A DNA stretch of 64,000 nt from Sphingobium yanoikuyae (GCF_034424525.1 NZ_CP139979.1:3621001-3685000); one strand, 5' to 3'. Positions 1 to 8,966 are shown, numbered from the stretch's first letter. Translations and numbers: made by a program. The notes: generated from the sequence alone by a model not told the origin.

Positions 1-624
1 CGGCAGGCCATACATCAGGTCGAACCCCACCTGGATGCGCGCACGCGCCAGCGCGCCCACCGCCATCGCCACCGTCTCGGCCGGCTGCACCCGGCCGATC
101 CGCTGCTGCACATGGGTGGCGAAAGTCTGCACCCCCAGGTTGACGCGCGTCACCCCGACCTTGGCCATGGCGTCGATCCAGGCCCGGTCGATCCGGCGCG
201 GGTCCAGTTCCACCGCCATCGCCGCCGCGCTGGCGTCGAAGCAGAGCAGCAACTGATGATTGAGCCGGACCCAATCGATCAGCGGCAGAGAATTGGGACT
301 GCCGCCGCCAAAGGCGACATGGGTGACGCGGCCACGCCCGCCGAGCCGCGCCGAAACCAGCGCCATTTCCCGCTCCAGCGCATCGACATAGGCCGACAGG
401 CGGCGGGGCCGGGTCGCCGCCCCGGTGTTGCACCCGCAATACCAGCAAATGTCATGGCAATAGGGGATATGGACATAGAGCGACAGGCGCGCGTCCGCCG
501 GCATCGCATCCAGCCGCTGCGCCATGTCGGCCGCGCCGACATCCTCGCCGAACTGGGCGGCGGTCGGATAGCTGGTGTAGCGCGGCACCGGCGCGGCGAG
601 CAGGTCGGGATGATAGCGGAACAT
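1..624 (-). CDS. hemN: Oxygen-independent coproporphyrinogen III oxidase HemN (3' part beyond window)
   Basis: Radical-SAM enzyme of heme synthesis that oxidatively decarboxylates coproporphyrinogen III without O2. Reading the minus strand from an ATG at 624 gives MFRYHPDLLAAPVPRYTSYP, a typical HemN start, then HIPYCHDICWYCGCNTG, the CxxxCxxC cluster motif, and later AFGGGSPN and LGVQTF segments. The frame stays open to the window edge, so the C-terminal half is missing. An in-frame ATG at 660 is an alternative start, but the 624 start has an AGGCGGG upstream and matches the family start better. It lies divergent to ompW with a candidate FNR box between them, which fits anaerobic induction. 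Confidence 0.93.
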   Translation of the reverse strand, partial: MFRYHPDLLAAPVPRYTSYPTAAQFGEDVGAADMAQRLDAMPADARLSLYVHIPYCHDICWYCGCNTGAATRPRRLSAYVDALEREMALVSARLGGRGRVTHVAFGGGSPNSLPLIDWVRLNHQLLLCFDASAAAMAVELDPRRIDRAWIDAMAKVGVTRVNLGVQTFATHVQQRIGRVQPAETVAMAVGALARARIQVGFDLMYGLP

Positions 625-681
625 GGCGTCCCGCCTGCCATGGCGCCCGATGCCGAACATTGCGCAGGATCAAATCGCCGA

Positions 682-695
682 TTGCGCCGCATCAA
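682..695. promoter_or_regulatory. Candidate FNR/FixK box between hemN and ompW
   Basis: The sequence read on the minus strand is TTGATgcggCGCAA, 8 of 10 positions of the TTGAT-N4-ATCAA consensus. It sits 58 bases before the hemN start and 66 bases before the ompW start, so it could serve both. An Fnr-type regulator with matching recognition residues is encoded at 4837-5595. HemN and OmpW genes are FNR targets in other bacteria; regulation here is inferred. Confidence 0.5.
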
Positions 696-760
696 GGAAG
701 GCCGCCCCGATCAGGAGCAGAGCGCCATCACTGACCCACGATCAGGGATGGAGAAAAGAC

Positions 761-1432
761 ATGCACTTGAAAAAGATGATGATTGTCGCCGCGATGGGCG
801 CCATGGGCACGGCGCTGGCCGCTGCCCCGGCCCAGGCCAAGCAGGGCGACGTGCTGGTGCGCGTGCGCGGCATCATGGTCGCCCCCACCGAAAAGAGCGG
901 CAGCATCCTGCCCGGCTTCCCCGGCGAGAAGGTGTCGGTGAACAACGGCATCGCGCCCGAAGTCGACGTCACCTACATGGCGACCGACCATATCGGCTTC
1001 GAACTGATCGCCGCGACCACCAAGCATAGCGCCAGCGGCCGCAGCGGCACCACCGGCGGGATCGGCAAGCTGGCCTCCACCTGGGTGCTGCCGCCGACGC
1101 TGACGATGCAATATCACCCGATCGTCGAGGGACATGTCCGCCCCTATATCGGCGCCGGCGTCAACTATACGCTGTTCTACAACGAGGATGCGTCGAGCGG
1201 GCTGGAGGATGCGGTCGGCAAGACCAAGGTCCATATGTCCGACAGCTTCGGCTGGGCCGGCCAGGTCGGCGTCGACATCGACCTCAACGACAAGATCTTC
1301 CTCAACCTCGACGTCAAATATATCGACATCGACACCAAGGTGCGGCTGACCACGGCTGCGGCCGGCACCCAGAACGTCAAGGTATCGCTCGATCCCTTCG
1401 TGTTCGGCGTGGGCGTCGGCATGCGCTTCTGA
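761..1432 (+). CDS. ompW: OmpW family outer membrane protein
   Basis: A 223-residue outer membrane beta-barrel of the OmpW family, eight-stranded porin-like proteins thought to pass small hydrophobic molecules. Residues 1-26 form a Sec signal peptide ending APAQA. The mature part has alternating amphipathic strands, the family-typical segment HVRPYIGAGVNYT, and ends in Phe, the outer-membrane assembly signal. The ATG at 761 is preceded by a purine-rich GGAGAAAAG; longer upstream readings have no signal peptide. It is divergent from hemN across a candidate FNR box and is followed by a strong terminator. Confidence 0.88.
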   Translation: MHLKKMMIVAAMGAMGTALAAAPAQAKQGDVLVRVRGIMVAPTEKSGSILPGFPGEKVSVNNGIAPEVDVTYMATDHIGFELIAATTKHSASGRSGTTGGIGKLASTWVLPPTLTMQYHPIVEGHVRPYIGAGVNYTLFYNEDASSGLEDAVGKTKVHMSDSFGWAGQVGVDIDLNDKIFLNLDVKYIDIDTKVRLTTAAAGTQNVKVSLDPFVFGVGVGMRF

Positions 1433-1456
1433 TCCTCCGGGGGGTGGACCAGAAGG

Positions 1457-1500
1457 AAGGGGCCGGAGCGGATCGCCGCTCCGGCCCCTTCATCATTTTA
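1457..1500 (+). terminator. Rho-independent terminator after ompW
   Basis: A perfect 14-bp stem (1457-1470 with 1477-1490), a 6-base loop and a downstream T-rich tail (CATCATTTTA). It sits between the convergent ompW and GNAT genes. Confidence 0.85.
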
Positions 1501-1512
1501 CCAGCGATGCGA

Positions 1513-2016
1513 TCAGAAACGCTTTTCCAGGATCAGCAGCGACGGCTCGTCATCGACGCTGCGGGCGACAAAGCCCTGTTCGCGCTCCAGCTCGATCGCG
1601 GCATGATTGGCGCGGCTCTCGATCGCCTGCAGCAGACCGACGCCCATTTCCTGCGCCCGGTCGGTGGCGTGGCGCAGCATGCTCCAGCCCACGCCCTTGC
1701 CGCGATGGTCGGCGCGCACCGATATCGCGACTTCGGCGCGGGTCCGGTCGGGATCGGCGGCCAGGGTCGCCGCAGCCAGTATGGCCCCCTTCTCGTCGGT
1801 CGCCAGGAAGGTCTCGCAATTGTCGGGGTCGCCATGGATCAGATCATGAATCTGCCCGGCGCTGACACCCGGCGCACTGCTGAGAAAACGGAAGCGGCGA
1901 TCATCATCGGACACGGCCGAAAAGAAATGGGCCAGCGCCCTGGCATCGCCATCCTGCGCCGGGCGCACCTGGACGCGAATGCCGGTGCGGGTTTCCAGAA
2001 TATCCTTGTCGGTCAT
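1513..2016 (-). CDS. GNAT family N-acetyltransferase
   Basis: A 167-residue single-domain GNAT protein, predicted to transfer an acetyl group from acetyl-CoA to an unknown amine or lysine. The acetyl-CoA loop reads RADHRGKGVG at residues 101-110, preceded by the beta-4 strand RAEVAISV. The sequence resembles the GNAT domain found at the end of protein-lysine acetyltransferases of the Pat type, but no regulatory or ADP-forming synthetase domain is attached. It is divergent from the universal stress protein and close to the fixLJ-fnr genes, so a role in low-oxygen metabolism is possible but not shown. Confidence 0.82.
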   Translation of the reverse strand: MTDKDILETRTGIRVQVRPAQDGDARALAHFFSAVSDDDRRFRFLSSAPGVSAGQIHDLIHGDPDNCETFLATDEKGAILAAATLAADPDRTRAEVAISVRADHRGKGVGWSMLRHATDRAQEMGVGLLQAIESRANHAAIELEREQGFVARSVDDEPSLLILEKRF

Positions 2017-2085
2017 GAAGAAGGCATCCCTTGCTATGATCGTTGCCCCCCGAATGTGCCATCGGATCGGCGATCGAAATAGGGA

Positions 2086-2100
2086 AATTTGCGGATAGAG
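2086..2100 (+). promoter_or_regulatory. Possible FixJ-type site upstream of universal stress gene
   Basis: AATTTGCGGATAGAG, 77 bases upstream of the stress-protein start, matches at 12 of 15 positions a motif upstream of the fnr gene (4792-4806). No published consensus was matched; the assignment rests on repetition next to fixLJ. Confidence 0.35.
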
Positions 2101-2176
2101 ACGAGCCGAACGAGCTTCTAGTCAGGATGACGATCTTGCGGCGCTGCATCGGCGCCCTCTTGTCGGGACATGTTCG

Positions 2177-2992
2177 ATGAAGACCATATTGCTGCATATC
2201 CGCGCAGACAACGGCATGGAAAGCCGGCTGCAGGCCGCGTTCGACCTGTCGCGCGCGACCGGCGCCCATATCAGTTGCCTGCAGATCGCGCCGCTGCCCG
2301 AACTGGTCGCCGCCGATCTTTATGGCAGCGGCTATCTGGTCCCCGAGGCGATCGATACGGTGCGCCGCCAGGACGAGGAGATGCGGCGCGCGCTGGAGGA
2401 AAGGCTGCGGCGCGAGGGCATGGCGTGGGACTGGCATTATCGCAGCGGCGACCTGGTCCAGGGGCTGCTGGAAACCGGTCGCCTGGCCGACGCGATGCTC
2501 GTTTCCCTGCCGCCGCCGGGTCGCCGGCAGGCGGATGATCCGGCCCCGATCGTCGCCGACCTGGCGGTCAACAGCCGCGCCCCGGTGCTGGCGATCCCGA
2601 GCATGGCCAAGGGCTTTCGCTGCACCGGCCGGGCGATGGTCGCCTGGGACGGATCGCATGAGGCGGCGTCGGCGCTGACCGCGAGCCGCACCCTGTTGCG
2701 GGTGGCGAGCGAAGTCCATGTCGTCACCGTCGACGAGCGCACGAAGCGCGATTTCCCGCCGACCGACGCCGCAGAATATCTCTCGCGCCACGGCATTGCG
2801 GTCGAGATTCACGAATGGCCGCGCAAGGATCGCAGCGTGGAAGAAGCGCTGTCCCATGCCTGCCAGGAACTGTCGATCGACTGGATGGTGATGGGCGCCT
2901 TTGGCCACAGCCGGCTGCGGGAAACCATTTTTGGCGGCGTAACCCGCTATATTCTGGCCGAAACACGGGTTCCGCTCTTGCTGGCGCACTGA
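2177..2992 (+). CDS. Tandem-domain universal stress protein (UspA family)
   Basis: A 271-residue protein with two Usp folds, residues about 1-140 and 150-271. The second carries the nucleotide-binding pattern G240-x2-G243-x9-G253 followed by GVT; the first lacks it, as in many tandem Usp proteins that pair one binding and one degenerate domain. Such proteins help cells survive stress, and in many bacteria they belong to oxygen-limitation regulons. The start at 2177 gives MKTILLHI, the usual first strand of the fold. It lies directly before fixL in the same direction, 20 bases apart, so co-transcription is likely. Confidence 0.88.
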   Translation: MKTILLHIRADNGMESRLQAAFDLSRATGAHISCLQIAPLPELVAADLYGSGYLVPEAIDTVRRQDEEMRRALEERLRREGMAWDWHYRSGDLVQGLLETGRLADAMLVSLPPPGRRQADDPAPIVADLAVNSRAPVLAIPSMAKGFRCTGRAMVAWDGSHEAASALTASRTLLRVASEVHVVTVDERTKRDFPPTDAAEYLSRHGIAVEIHEWPRKDRSVEEALSHACQELSIDWMVMGAFGHSRLRETIFGGVTRYILAETRVPLLLAH

Positions 2993-3005
2993 TTTACGGT
3001 CAGTG
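2991..3005 (+). promoter_or_regulatory. Second copy of the putative FixJ-type motif
   Basis: GATTTACGGTCAGTG overlaps the stress-gene stop and ends 8 bases before the fixL ATG. It is 13/15 identical to the copy before fnr. Its closeness to the start codon makes a classical activator site doubtful; it might act negatively or be chance. Confidence 0.25.
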
Positions 3006-3012
3006 ATCGGAC

Positions 3013-4158
3013 ATGGCGTTCAACGATGGCGATCCGCAGGATAATGCGACCAGCCGGGAACAGGCTCTGCTGGGATCGATCCTGGCAACGGTGCCCGATG
3101 CGCTGATCGTGATCGACGCGACCGGGCATATCGTCTCGTTCAGCCCGGCCGCCCAGCGCATGTTCCAATATGCAGAAGCCGATGTGCTGGGCCGCAATGT
3201 TGCGATGCTGATGCCCTCGCCCGATCGCGAGCGCCACGATTCCTACCTGCAACATTATCATGACACCGGCGAGAAGCGGATCATCGGCATCGGCCGACTG
3301 ACCACCGCACGCCGGCGCGATGGCTCCACCTTTCCGATCGAGCTGGCGGTCGGCGAAGTGCAGGACCATGGCGAAAAGCTGTTCACCGGCTTCGTGCGCG
3401 ACCTGACCGATCGGCAGAAGGCCGAACGGCGCCTGCAGGATCTGCAGGCTGAACTCAGCCATGCCGCCCGCGTCACGGCGATGGGCACGCTGGCCGCGGC
3501 GCTGGCGCATGAACTGAACCAGCCGCTGACCGCGATCGCCAATTATATGGAGGCAGGCCGCGACCTGCTGCGCACCGATGCGCCGGTCGACCGCGACTTG
3601 CTGGGCGAGGCGATGGACGAAGCCGCGCGCCAGGCGATGCGCGCGGGCCAGATCATCCGGTCGCTGCGGGAGTTCATCCGTCGCGGCGAAGCCGATCGCC
3701 AGGCCGAACCGGCGGCCACGCTGCTGGCCGAGGGGGTCGCGCTGGCCTTCATCGGCATCGACAGCCGGGGCATCGACATGGACATCGTCGTCGACCCGCG
3801 CGTCGGCCGGGTGATCGCCAATCGCGTGCAGGTGCAGCAGGTCATCATCAACCTGGTGCGCAACGCGGTCGAGGCGATGGACGGCCGCAATCGCCGCATC
3901 CTGCGCCTGTCGGCGGTGCCGGCCGAGGACGGACAGGTCGAACTCATCATCGCCGACAGTGGCCCCGGCCTCGATCCGGCGGTCGCGCGATCGCTCTTCA
4001 CCCCGTTCAGCACGACCAAACCCGCCGGCATGGGCGTGGGCCTGTCGATCAGCCGCACCATCGTCGAGGGGCATGGCGGACGGATCTGGGCCGATGCCTC
4101 GCACTGGGGCGGCGTCGCCTTCCACTTCACTCTCGATTCTGCGGACCGCCTGCCATGA
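3013..4158 (+). CDS. fixL: Oxygen-sensing histidine kinase FixL
   Basis: A 381-residue soluble sensor kinase. Residues 18-135 are a heme PAS domain very like rhizobial FixL. The stretch [22 protein letters not shown] keeps the proximal heme His (His75, matching His200 of Bradyrhizobium FixL) and the ligand-sensing Arg (Arg95, matching Arg220). A short linker leads to the dimerisation domain with phospho-acceptor His166 in LAHELNQPL, then an ATPase domain with N, G1 (DSGPGLD) and G2 (GMGVGLS) boxes. No membrane segment is present, unlike Sinorhizobium FixL. Its stop overlaps the fixJ start (ATGA). In the known system O2 binding shuts the kinase off. Confidence 0.93.
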   Translation: MAFNDGDPQDNATSREQALLGSILATVPDALIVIDATGHIVSFSPAAQRMFQYAEADVLGRNVAMLMPSPDRERHDSYLQHYHDTGEKRIIGIGRLTTARRRDGSTFPIELAVGEVQDHGEKLFTGFVRDLTDRQKAERRLQDLQAELSHAARVTAMGTLAAALAHELNQPLTAIANYMEAGRDLLRTDAPVDRDLLGEAMDEAARQAMRAGQIIRSLREFIRRGEADRQAEPAATLLAEGVALAFIGIDSRGIDMDIVVDPRVGRVIANRVQVQQVIINLVRNAVEAMDGRNRRILRLSAVPAEDGQVELIIADSGPGLDPAVARSLFTPFSTTKPAGMGVGLSISRTIVEGHGGRIWADASHWGGVAFHFTLDSADRLP

Positions 4159-4772
4159 GCCTGCCCACCGACCAGCCCATCCATGTCGTCGATGATGACG
4201 AGGCGATCCGCCGGTCGCTCTCCTTCATGCTCAGGACCAGCGGCTTTGCGGTGCGGCTCTTCTCGGGAGGCATCGAGTTCCTCAAGGAAGTCGGGACGCT
4301 GGAGGGCGGCTGCGTGCTGCTGGACGTGCGCATGCCCGACATTGACGGGCTGGAAGTGCAACGCGAACTGCGCGCGCGCGGCATGATGCTGCCGGTCATC
4401 ATCATGACCGGCCATGGCGATGTCGGCATGGCGGTCGCCGCGATGAAGGCGGGGGCCACCGATTTCATCGAAAAGCCGTTCGAGAAGGCGGCATTGCTCG
4501 CCGCGATCGAAGCCGCCTGCGCGCAGGCAAGCGCCGACCAGGGCCGCAACAGCCAGCGCGAGACTGCCCGCGCCCGGCTCAACATCCTGACCGATCGGGA
4601 ACGCGAAGTGCTCAAGGGCCTGGTCGACGGCCTGCCCAACAAGACGATCGCCTATGACCTGGGCATCAGCCCGCGCACGGTCGAGATTCATCGCGCCAAC
4701 CTGATGCAGAAGCTGCAGGTCCACAGCCTGTCGGAAACGCTGCGCATCGCCTTCCAGGCGGGGCTTGAATAG
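4155..4772 (+). CDS. fixJ: Response regulator FixJ
   Basis: A 205-residue two-domain regulator. The receiver domain has the acidic pair Asp13-Asp14, phospho-acceptor Asp57 in [11 protein letters not shown] and Lys near residue 107 (EKPF). The C-terminal LuxR/FixJ DNA-binding domain carries [19 protein letters not shown] and an HTH with [13 protein letters not shown], the family's recognition helix. It is translationally coupled to fixL and is expected to be phosphorylated by it at low oxygen and to activate fixK/fnr-type genes. The fnr-type gene lies only 64 bases downstream, behind a candidate binding motif. Confidence 0.94.
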   Translation: MSLPTDQPIHVVDDDEAIRRSLSFMLRTSGFAVRLFSGGIEFLKEVGTLEGGCVLLDVRMPDIDGLEVQRELRARGMMLPVIIMTGHGDVGMAVAAMKAGATDFIEKPFEKAALLAAIEAACAQASADQGRNSQRETARARLNILTDREREVLKGLVDGLPNKTIAYDLGISPRTVEIHRANLMQKLQVHSLSETLRIAFQAGLE

Positions 4773-4791
4773 GACAGAAAGTCCCATAGGG

Positions 4792-4806
4792 GATTTACGG
4801 ATAGTG
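4792..4806 (+). promoter_or_regulatory. Putative FixJ-type motif upstream of the fnr/fixK gene
   Basis: GATTTACGGATAGTG lies 31 bases before the fnr start, in the fixJ-fnr gap. Closely related 15-mers occur upstream of the stress protein (2086) and fixL (2991). This is the most plausible of the three as a FixJ target, by analogy with FixJ control of fixK in rhizobia. Confidence 0.4.
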
Positions 4807-4836
4807 CCCGCCCCGCCGCCGCGCCAAGCAGCGGTC

Positions 4837-5595
4837 ATGAACATGCATTTTGATCTCGCGCAAACCCTGCCCGGCGGCATGCCCGTTCCTGCCCCCTGCT
4901 CCGACGCCAGCTTCTGCCAGCGCTGCGAGGTGCGCGACCGCGCCATCTGCGCCACGCTGGAAGAGGATGAGCGGGGCGCGCTCAATCGCCTGGGCCGGCG
5001 CGTCACGATCGCGGCGGGGCAGACGGTGATGTGGGAAGGCGACGACGCCACCATCGTCGCCAATGTGATCGACGGCACGCTCAAATTGTCGGCCTCGACC
5101 GGCGATGGGCGCGAACAGATTGTCGGCGTGGTCTATCCGTCCGACTTCATCGGCCGCCCCTTCGGCCGCAGCACGCCGCACAGCGTCACGGCGCTCACCG
5201 ACGCGCGCCTGTGCCTCTTCACCCGTGGCGCCTTTGACGGCTTTGCCCGCGAGCATCCCGAGCTGGAGCATCGACTGCTGCAACGCACGCTCGACGATCT
5301 CGACCGGGCGCGCAGTTGGATGCTGCTGCTTGGCCGCAAGAATGCGCGGGAGAAGATCGCAACCTTCCTGCTCGACATGTCGCGCCGGCTGGCCCGCGAA
5401 GGCGAGGCCCCGCTCGACCGGTTCGACCTGCCGCTGTCGCGCCAGCAGATCGCCGACGTGCTGGGCCTGACGATCGAGACAGTGAGCCGGCAGCTGACCG
5501 ACCTCAAGCGGATCGGCATCATCGCCCTGCCCGGCCGCCGCATGGTGGAAATCCGGGATCGCGCGGCGCTGCTGGACTGTAGCGAAGCGGCCTGA
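4837..5595 (+). CDS. Crp/Fnr family Fe-S oxygen-responsive regulator (FnrN/FixK type)
   Basis: A 252-residue transcription factor. Cys27, Cys30 and Cys38 (CQRCEVRDRAIC) plus central Cys126 (ARLCLF) fit the four ligands of an oxygen-labile 4Fe-4S cluster as in FnrN; Cys21 is extra. A cyclic-nucleotide-like beta roll (about 50-150) and a dimer helix lead to a Crp HTH with TIETVSRQLTDL, the E..SR residues that read TTGAT half-sites. The start at 4837 (or ATG at 4843) is preferred to the upstream 4765 reading, which overlaps fixJ and lacks family similarity. Its presence after fixLJ suggests a cascade with two oxygen checkpoints: heme sensor, then Fe-S regulator. Confidence 0.93.
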   Translation: MNMHFDLAQTLPGGMPVPAPCSDASFCQRCEVRDRAICATLEEDERGALNRLGRRVTIAAGQTVMWEGDDATIVANVIDGTLKLSASTGDGREQIVGVVYPSDFIGRPFGRSTPHSVTALTDARLCLFTRGAFDGFAREHPELEHRLLQRTLDDLDRARSWMLLLGRKNAREKIATFLLDMSRRLAREGEAPLDRFDLPLSRQQIADVLGLTIETVSRQLTDLKRIGIIALPGRRMVEIRDRAALLDCSEAA

Positions 5596-5718
5596 GCCTG
5601 CCGCGCCGGGCATGTCCGGCCTATTTGCCCCGATCATCCTGCAATCGGGATCGCCCCTCTTCATCTTGCCGGCCGCTTGTTCTATGGCCGCAGGCCTGAT
5701 TGCCGAGGGAATGCCATT

Positions 5719-6585
5719 TTGATCCTGGACCTTGTCGCCGCCGCTTCGAGCGCCATCCGCTTCGACCAGCTGGGGCTCAGCCCCGTCGCCCTGGACCTGG
5801 GCTTCTTCACGCTCAAATGGTATAGCCTGGCCTATCTGGCCGGCATCCTGATCGGCTACTGGTATCTCCTGAAGCTCATTGCCCAGCCCGGTTCGCCAAT
5901 GGCGCGGCGCCATGCCGACGATATGATCTTCTATGCGACGCTGGGCATCATCATCGGCGGTCGGCTCGCCTATGTCTTCTTCTACCAGCCCGAAATCCTC
6001 CAGCATCCGCTGGACATCTTCAAGCTGTGGAATGGCGGCATGTCCTTCCATGGCGGCGCGGCGGGCGTGTCGCTCGGCATCCTCTACATGGCGCGCAAGG
6101 AGAAGCTGAGCTGGCTGCGCATCCATGACTATGTCGCCTGCGTCGTACCCTTCGGCCTGTTCTTCGGCCGCCTCGCCAATTTCGTGAATGGCGAACTGTG
6201 GGGCAAGGAAACCGATGTGCCCTGGGCGATGATCTTCCCGACCGGCGGCCCCTTCGCCCGTCATCCAAGCCAGCTTTACGAAGCCTTTTTCGAAGGCATC
6301 ATCCTGTTCTGCATTCTCGCCTTCGCCTTCTGGAAGACCAAGGCGCGCTACAAGCCGGGCATGCTGGTCGGCCTGTTCGTCTTCTTCTATGGCGTGTTCC
6401 GCTTCGGCGTCGAATATTTCCGCGAGGCCGATGCCCAGCTGATGGAATTTGCCGCCCGCACCGGCCTGCACATGGGCCAGTGGCTGTGCGTGCCGATGAT
6501 CCTGGGCGGCCTCTACCTGATCGTCACCGCCAAGGGCCGGCGCGTGCGCGTGGAACCGATCGCGGGCAGCGCCAGTGTCAGCTGA
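5719..6585 (+). CDS. lgt: Prolipoprotein diacylglyceryl transferase Lgt
   Basis: An inner-membrane enzyme that transfers diacylglycerol from phosphatidylglycerol to the lipobox Cys of prolipoproteins. 288 residues with about seven membrane segments. Family signatures are present: [11 protein letters not shown] in the middle and [13 protein letters not shown], the Lgt signature. A TTG at 5719 is chosen as start because GAGGGA lies 8 bases upstream and [10 protein letters not shown] fits family starts; no ATG in frame is nearby. The 3' end overlaps the next gene by 11 bases. Confidence 0.93.
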   Translation: MILDLVAAASSAIRFDQLGLSPVALDLGFFTLKWYSLAYLAGILIGYWYLLKLIAQPGSPMARRHADDMIFYATLGIIIGGRLAYVFFYQPEILQHPLDIFKLWNGGMSFHGGAAGVSLGILYMARKEKLSWLRIHDYVACVVPFGLFFGRLANFVNGELWGKETDVPWAMIFPTGGPFARHPSQLYEAFFEGIILFCILAFAFWKTKARYKPGMLVGLFVFFYGVFRFGVEYFREADAQLMEFAARTGLHMGQWLCVPMILGGLYLIVTAKGRRVRVEPIAGSASVS

Positions 6586-7651
6586 CGCCTTGCCCGGCGC
6601 GATGGGCCTGCCCGAGCGCCTGGCCCGCCAGATCGATGCCGGCGGGCCGATCTCCGTCGCCCATTATATGGGCGAGGCGAACCAGCATTATTATGGCACG
6701 CGCGATCCGCTGGGGCTGGAGGGGGACTTCACCACCGCCCCGGAAATCAGCCAGATGTTCGGCGAACTGATCGGCCTGTGCCTGGCCGATGTCTGGCTGC
6801 GATCGGGTCGACGCGCCGATCCGCTCTATGTCGAACTGGGGCCGGGTCGCGGCACGCTGGCGGGCGATGCGCTGCGCGCGATGGAGGGCGCCGACGTCAC
6901 CTCGCGCATCCATTTCGTCGAGACCAGCCCGACCCTGCGCGAGCGGCAGCGCGCCCAGATTCCCCATGTCGTCCATCATGACAGCGTGGAAAGCCTGCCC
7001 GACCAGTCGCCGCTGCTGGTGGTCGCCAATGAATTTTTCGATGCCCTGCCCGTGCGGCAGATGATCCGCGTCGGCGACGAATGGCGCGAACGGGTGGTGA
7101 TCCGGCGCGAGGAAGAAGGCCGCTTCATGGCGGTGCCGGGCTATCGCCGGATCGAATCGGGCCTGCCGCCGATCGCTGCACAGGCGCCCGAGGGCGCGAT
7201 CATCGAAGTGGCACAGGCCGGCGCCACCGCGGGCTATGCCCTTGCCAGCCGGATCGCGCGCCAGGGCGGCGTCGCGATCATCATCGACTATGGCTATGAA
7301 GGCCCGGCCCTGGGCGACACGCTGCAGGCGGTGAAGAACCACCAGTTCACCGATCCCTTCACCGATCCGGGCGAAAGCGACCTCACCACCCATGTCGATT
7401 TCACGATGCTGGCCAATGTCGCGCGCCAGGCCGGGCTGCGCGTCCATGGCGCGGTGACGCAGGGCCATTTCCTCCAGCATCTGGGCATCGACGTGCGCGC
7501 GTCCGTGCTGGCCAAGGGCAGCCCGCAGCGCGCCGCCGAACTGGAGGCGCAGCGCCATCGCCTCACCGACGAAGCGGAGATGGGGACATTGTTCAAGGTG
7601 ATGGCCTGGGTCCACCCCGACTGGGCCGACCCGGCAGGATTCGAGAAATAG
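6575..7651 (+). CDS. SAM-dependent methyltransferase, MidA/NDUFAF7 family
   Basis: A 358-residue class I methyltransferase related to human NDUFAF7 and Dictyostelium MidA, which methylates an Arg of a complex I subunit during assembly. Seen here: [20 protein letters not shown] near the N-terminus, the SAM motif [22 protein letters not shown] and the later [10 protein letters not shown], all typical of the family. The GTG at 6575 overlaps lgt; an ATG at 6602 is an alternative start that would remove the overlap. The substrate in bacteria is not established, so the complex I role is by analogy. Confidence 0.88.
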   Translation: MSADALPGAMGLPERLARQIDAGGPISVAHYMGEANQHYYGTRDPLGLEGDFTTAPEISQMFGELIGLCLADVWLRSGRRADPLYVELGPGRGTLAGDALRAMEGADVTSRIHFVETSPTLRERQRAQIPHVVHHDSVESLPDQSPLLVVANEFFDALPVRQMIRVGDEWRERVVIRREEEGRFMAVPGYRRIESGLPPIAAQAPEGAIIEVAQAGATAGYALASRIARQGGVAIIIDYGYEGPALGDTLQAVKNHQFTDPFTDPGESDLTTHVDFTMLANVARQAGLRVHGAVTQGHFLQHLGIDVRASVLAKGSPQRAAELEAQRHRLTDEAEMGTLFKVMAWVHPDWADPAGFEK

Positions 7652-7673
7652 CGGCCCCGTCAGCCGCTAGACC

Positions 7674-8339
7674 TCAATCTTCCTGATGATAGCGGCTGAG
7701 ACGGCGGATGAAGCCAATGAGGCCGGTCTGGCGGCTGCGCTTCATCCGTTCGGCGTGCAGGATGGTGCGCACGCGCTCGAAACATTCCTCGACGTCGACA
7801 TTGCACAGCACATAGTCATAGCCGTCCCAATGGGCGATCTCGCCGGCGGCGCGCGCCATGCGGCCCTCGATTACTTCATTGCTGTCGGTCGCGCGGCCAC
7901 GCAGACGCTTTTCCAGCTCCTCCATCGAGGGCGGGAGGATGAAGATGCGGACCACGTCGCCGCCGGCAATCTGGTGCAGCTGCTGCGCGCCCTGCCAGTC
8001 GATGTCGAACAGCACATCCTTGCCGCTCTTGAGCATCGCCTCGACCGGCGCGCGCGGCGTGCCATAGCGCTGGCCGAAGACATGCGCCCATTCCAGGAAC
8101 TCATGGTCGTTCGCCATGCGGCGAAACTCTTCCAGATCGACGAAATGATAATCCTTGCCATCGACTTCGCCCGGCCGGATCGTCCGCGTCGTCGCCGACA
8201 CCGACATCGACAGGTCCGGTTCGCAGGCCAGCAATTTGCGTGCAATCGTCGACTTGCCGGCGCCCGAGGGCGAGGACAGGACAAAGAGAACGCCGCGGCG
8301 CTTGAAATCGGGGGTGTCGGTGGGAATGTTGTCGGCCAT
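7674..8339 (-). CDS. gmk: Guanylate kinase
   Basis: Phosphorylates GMP to GDP with ATP, in the cytoplasm. 221 residues from the ATG at 8339. The P-loop SGAGKST is at about residues 25-31, followed by SATTRTIRPGEVDGKDYHFV, the GMP-binding region, and RATDSNEVIEGRM, the lid. The reading can extend 27 bases upstream to an ATG at 8366, but neither start has a clear ribosome site; the shorter one matches usual lengths. Confidence 0.94.
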   Translation of the reverse strand: MADNIPTDTPDFKRRGVLFVLSSPSGAGKSTIARKLLACEPDLSMSVSATTRTIRPGEVDGKDYHFVDLEEFRRMANDHEFLEWAHVFGQRYGTPRAPVEAMLKSGKDVLFDIDWQGAQQLHQIAGGDVVRIFILPPSMEELEKRLRGRATDSNEVIEGRMARAAGEIAHWDGYDYVLCNVDVEECFERVRTILHAERMKRSRQTGLIGFIRRLSRYHQED

Positions 8340-8393
8340 GGCCGCTAGTGGCGTCGTGGACGGCATTTTGCAAGAGGTTGGGGGAGAAGAGGC

Positions 8394-8966
8394 TTGGCGC
8401 GATCGCGTAAAGGAATGAAACAGCGGGGCTTTATCCTCGCTCTGCTGATCGCGCTGGGGGCAGCGGCGATCCTCTATCTGATGGGGCGCCCGCCGATCTG
8501 CACCTGCGGCACGATCGCGCTATGGCATGGGCCGATCGACAGCGGCAACAGCCAGCATCTGTCCGACTGGTACAGCCTCAGCCACATCATCCACGGCTTC
8601 CTCTTCTATGGCGCGACCCATTTGCTGATGCGGCGCAGGCCGCTCGGCATCCGCCTGTCGGTGGCGGTGACGATCGAGGCAGCGTGGGAAATCCTTGAAA
8701 ATTCACCGATCATCATCGACCGTTACCGCACGGCGACGATCGCGCTCGGCTATTCGGGCGATTCCATCCTCAATTCGATGAGCGACATCGGCATGATGGC
8801 CCTGGGCTTCCTGTTCGCGTCGCGCGCGCCCGTCTGGCTGACGATTATCGTCGCGATCGGTTTCGAACTGCTCGCACTGGCGGTGACCCGCGACAATCTG
8901 ACACTCAATGTCCTGATGCTCGCCTGGCCGGTCGACGCGATCAAGGAATGGCAGGGCGCGCTTTAG
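8394..8966 (+). CDS. DUF2585 (UPF0314) membrane protein
   Basis: A conserved alphaproteobacterial membrane protein of unknown function, 190 residues. Family hallmarks are [20 protein letters not shown], the segment [17 protein letters not shown] and [18 protein letters not shown]. Four or five hydrophobic helices are visible. The TTG at 8394 has GGGGGAGAAGAGG just upstream; an ATG at 8415 is the alternative, with AAAGGA very close. It is divergent from gmk with a short gap. Confidence 0.85.
   Translation: MARSRKGMKQRGFILALLIALGAAAILYLMGRPPICTCGTIALWHGPIDSGNSQHLSDWYSLSHIIHGFLFYGATHLLMRRRPLGIRLSVAVTIEAAWEILENSPIIIDRYRTATIALGYSGDSILNSMSDIGMMALGFLFASRAPVWLTIIVAIGFELLALAVTRDNLTLNVLMLAWPVDAIKEWQGAL

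Noticed and set aside
112..1029. 305-codon plus-strand frame across hemN and ompW
   Set aside because: It is antisense to hemN and out of frame with ompW; its product has no recognisable domain.
2032..2045. FNR-like sequence (TTGCTATGATCGTT) between the GNAT and stress genes
   Set aside because: Spacing and half-sites do not fit TTGAT-N4-ATCAA.
3543..6471. Long minus-strand frames opposite fixL, fixJ, fnr and lgt
   Set aside because: The plus-strand genes carry full family signatures; the antisense products do not.
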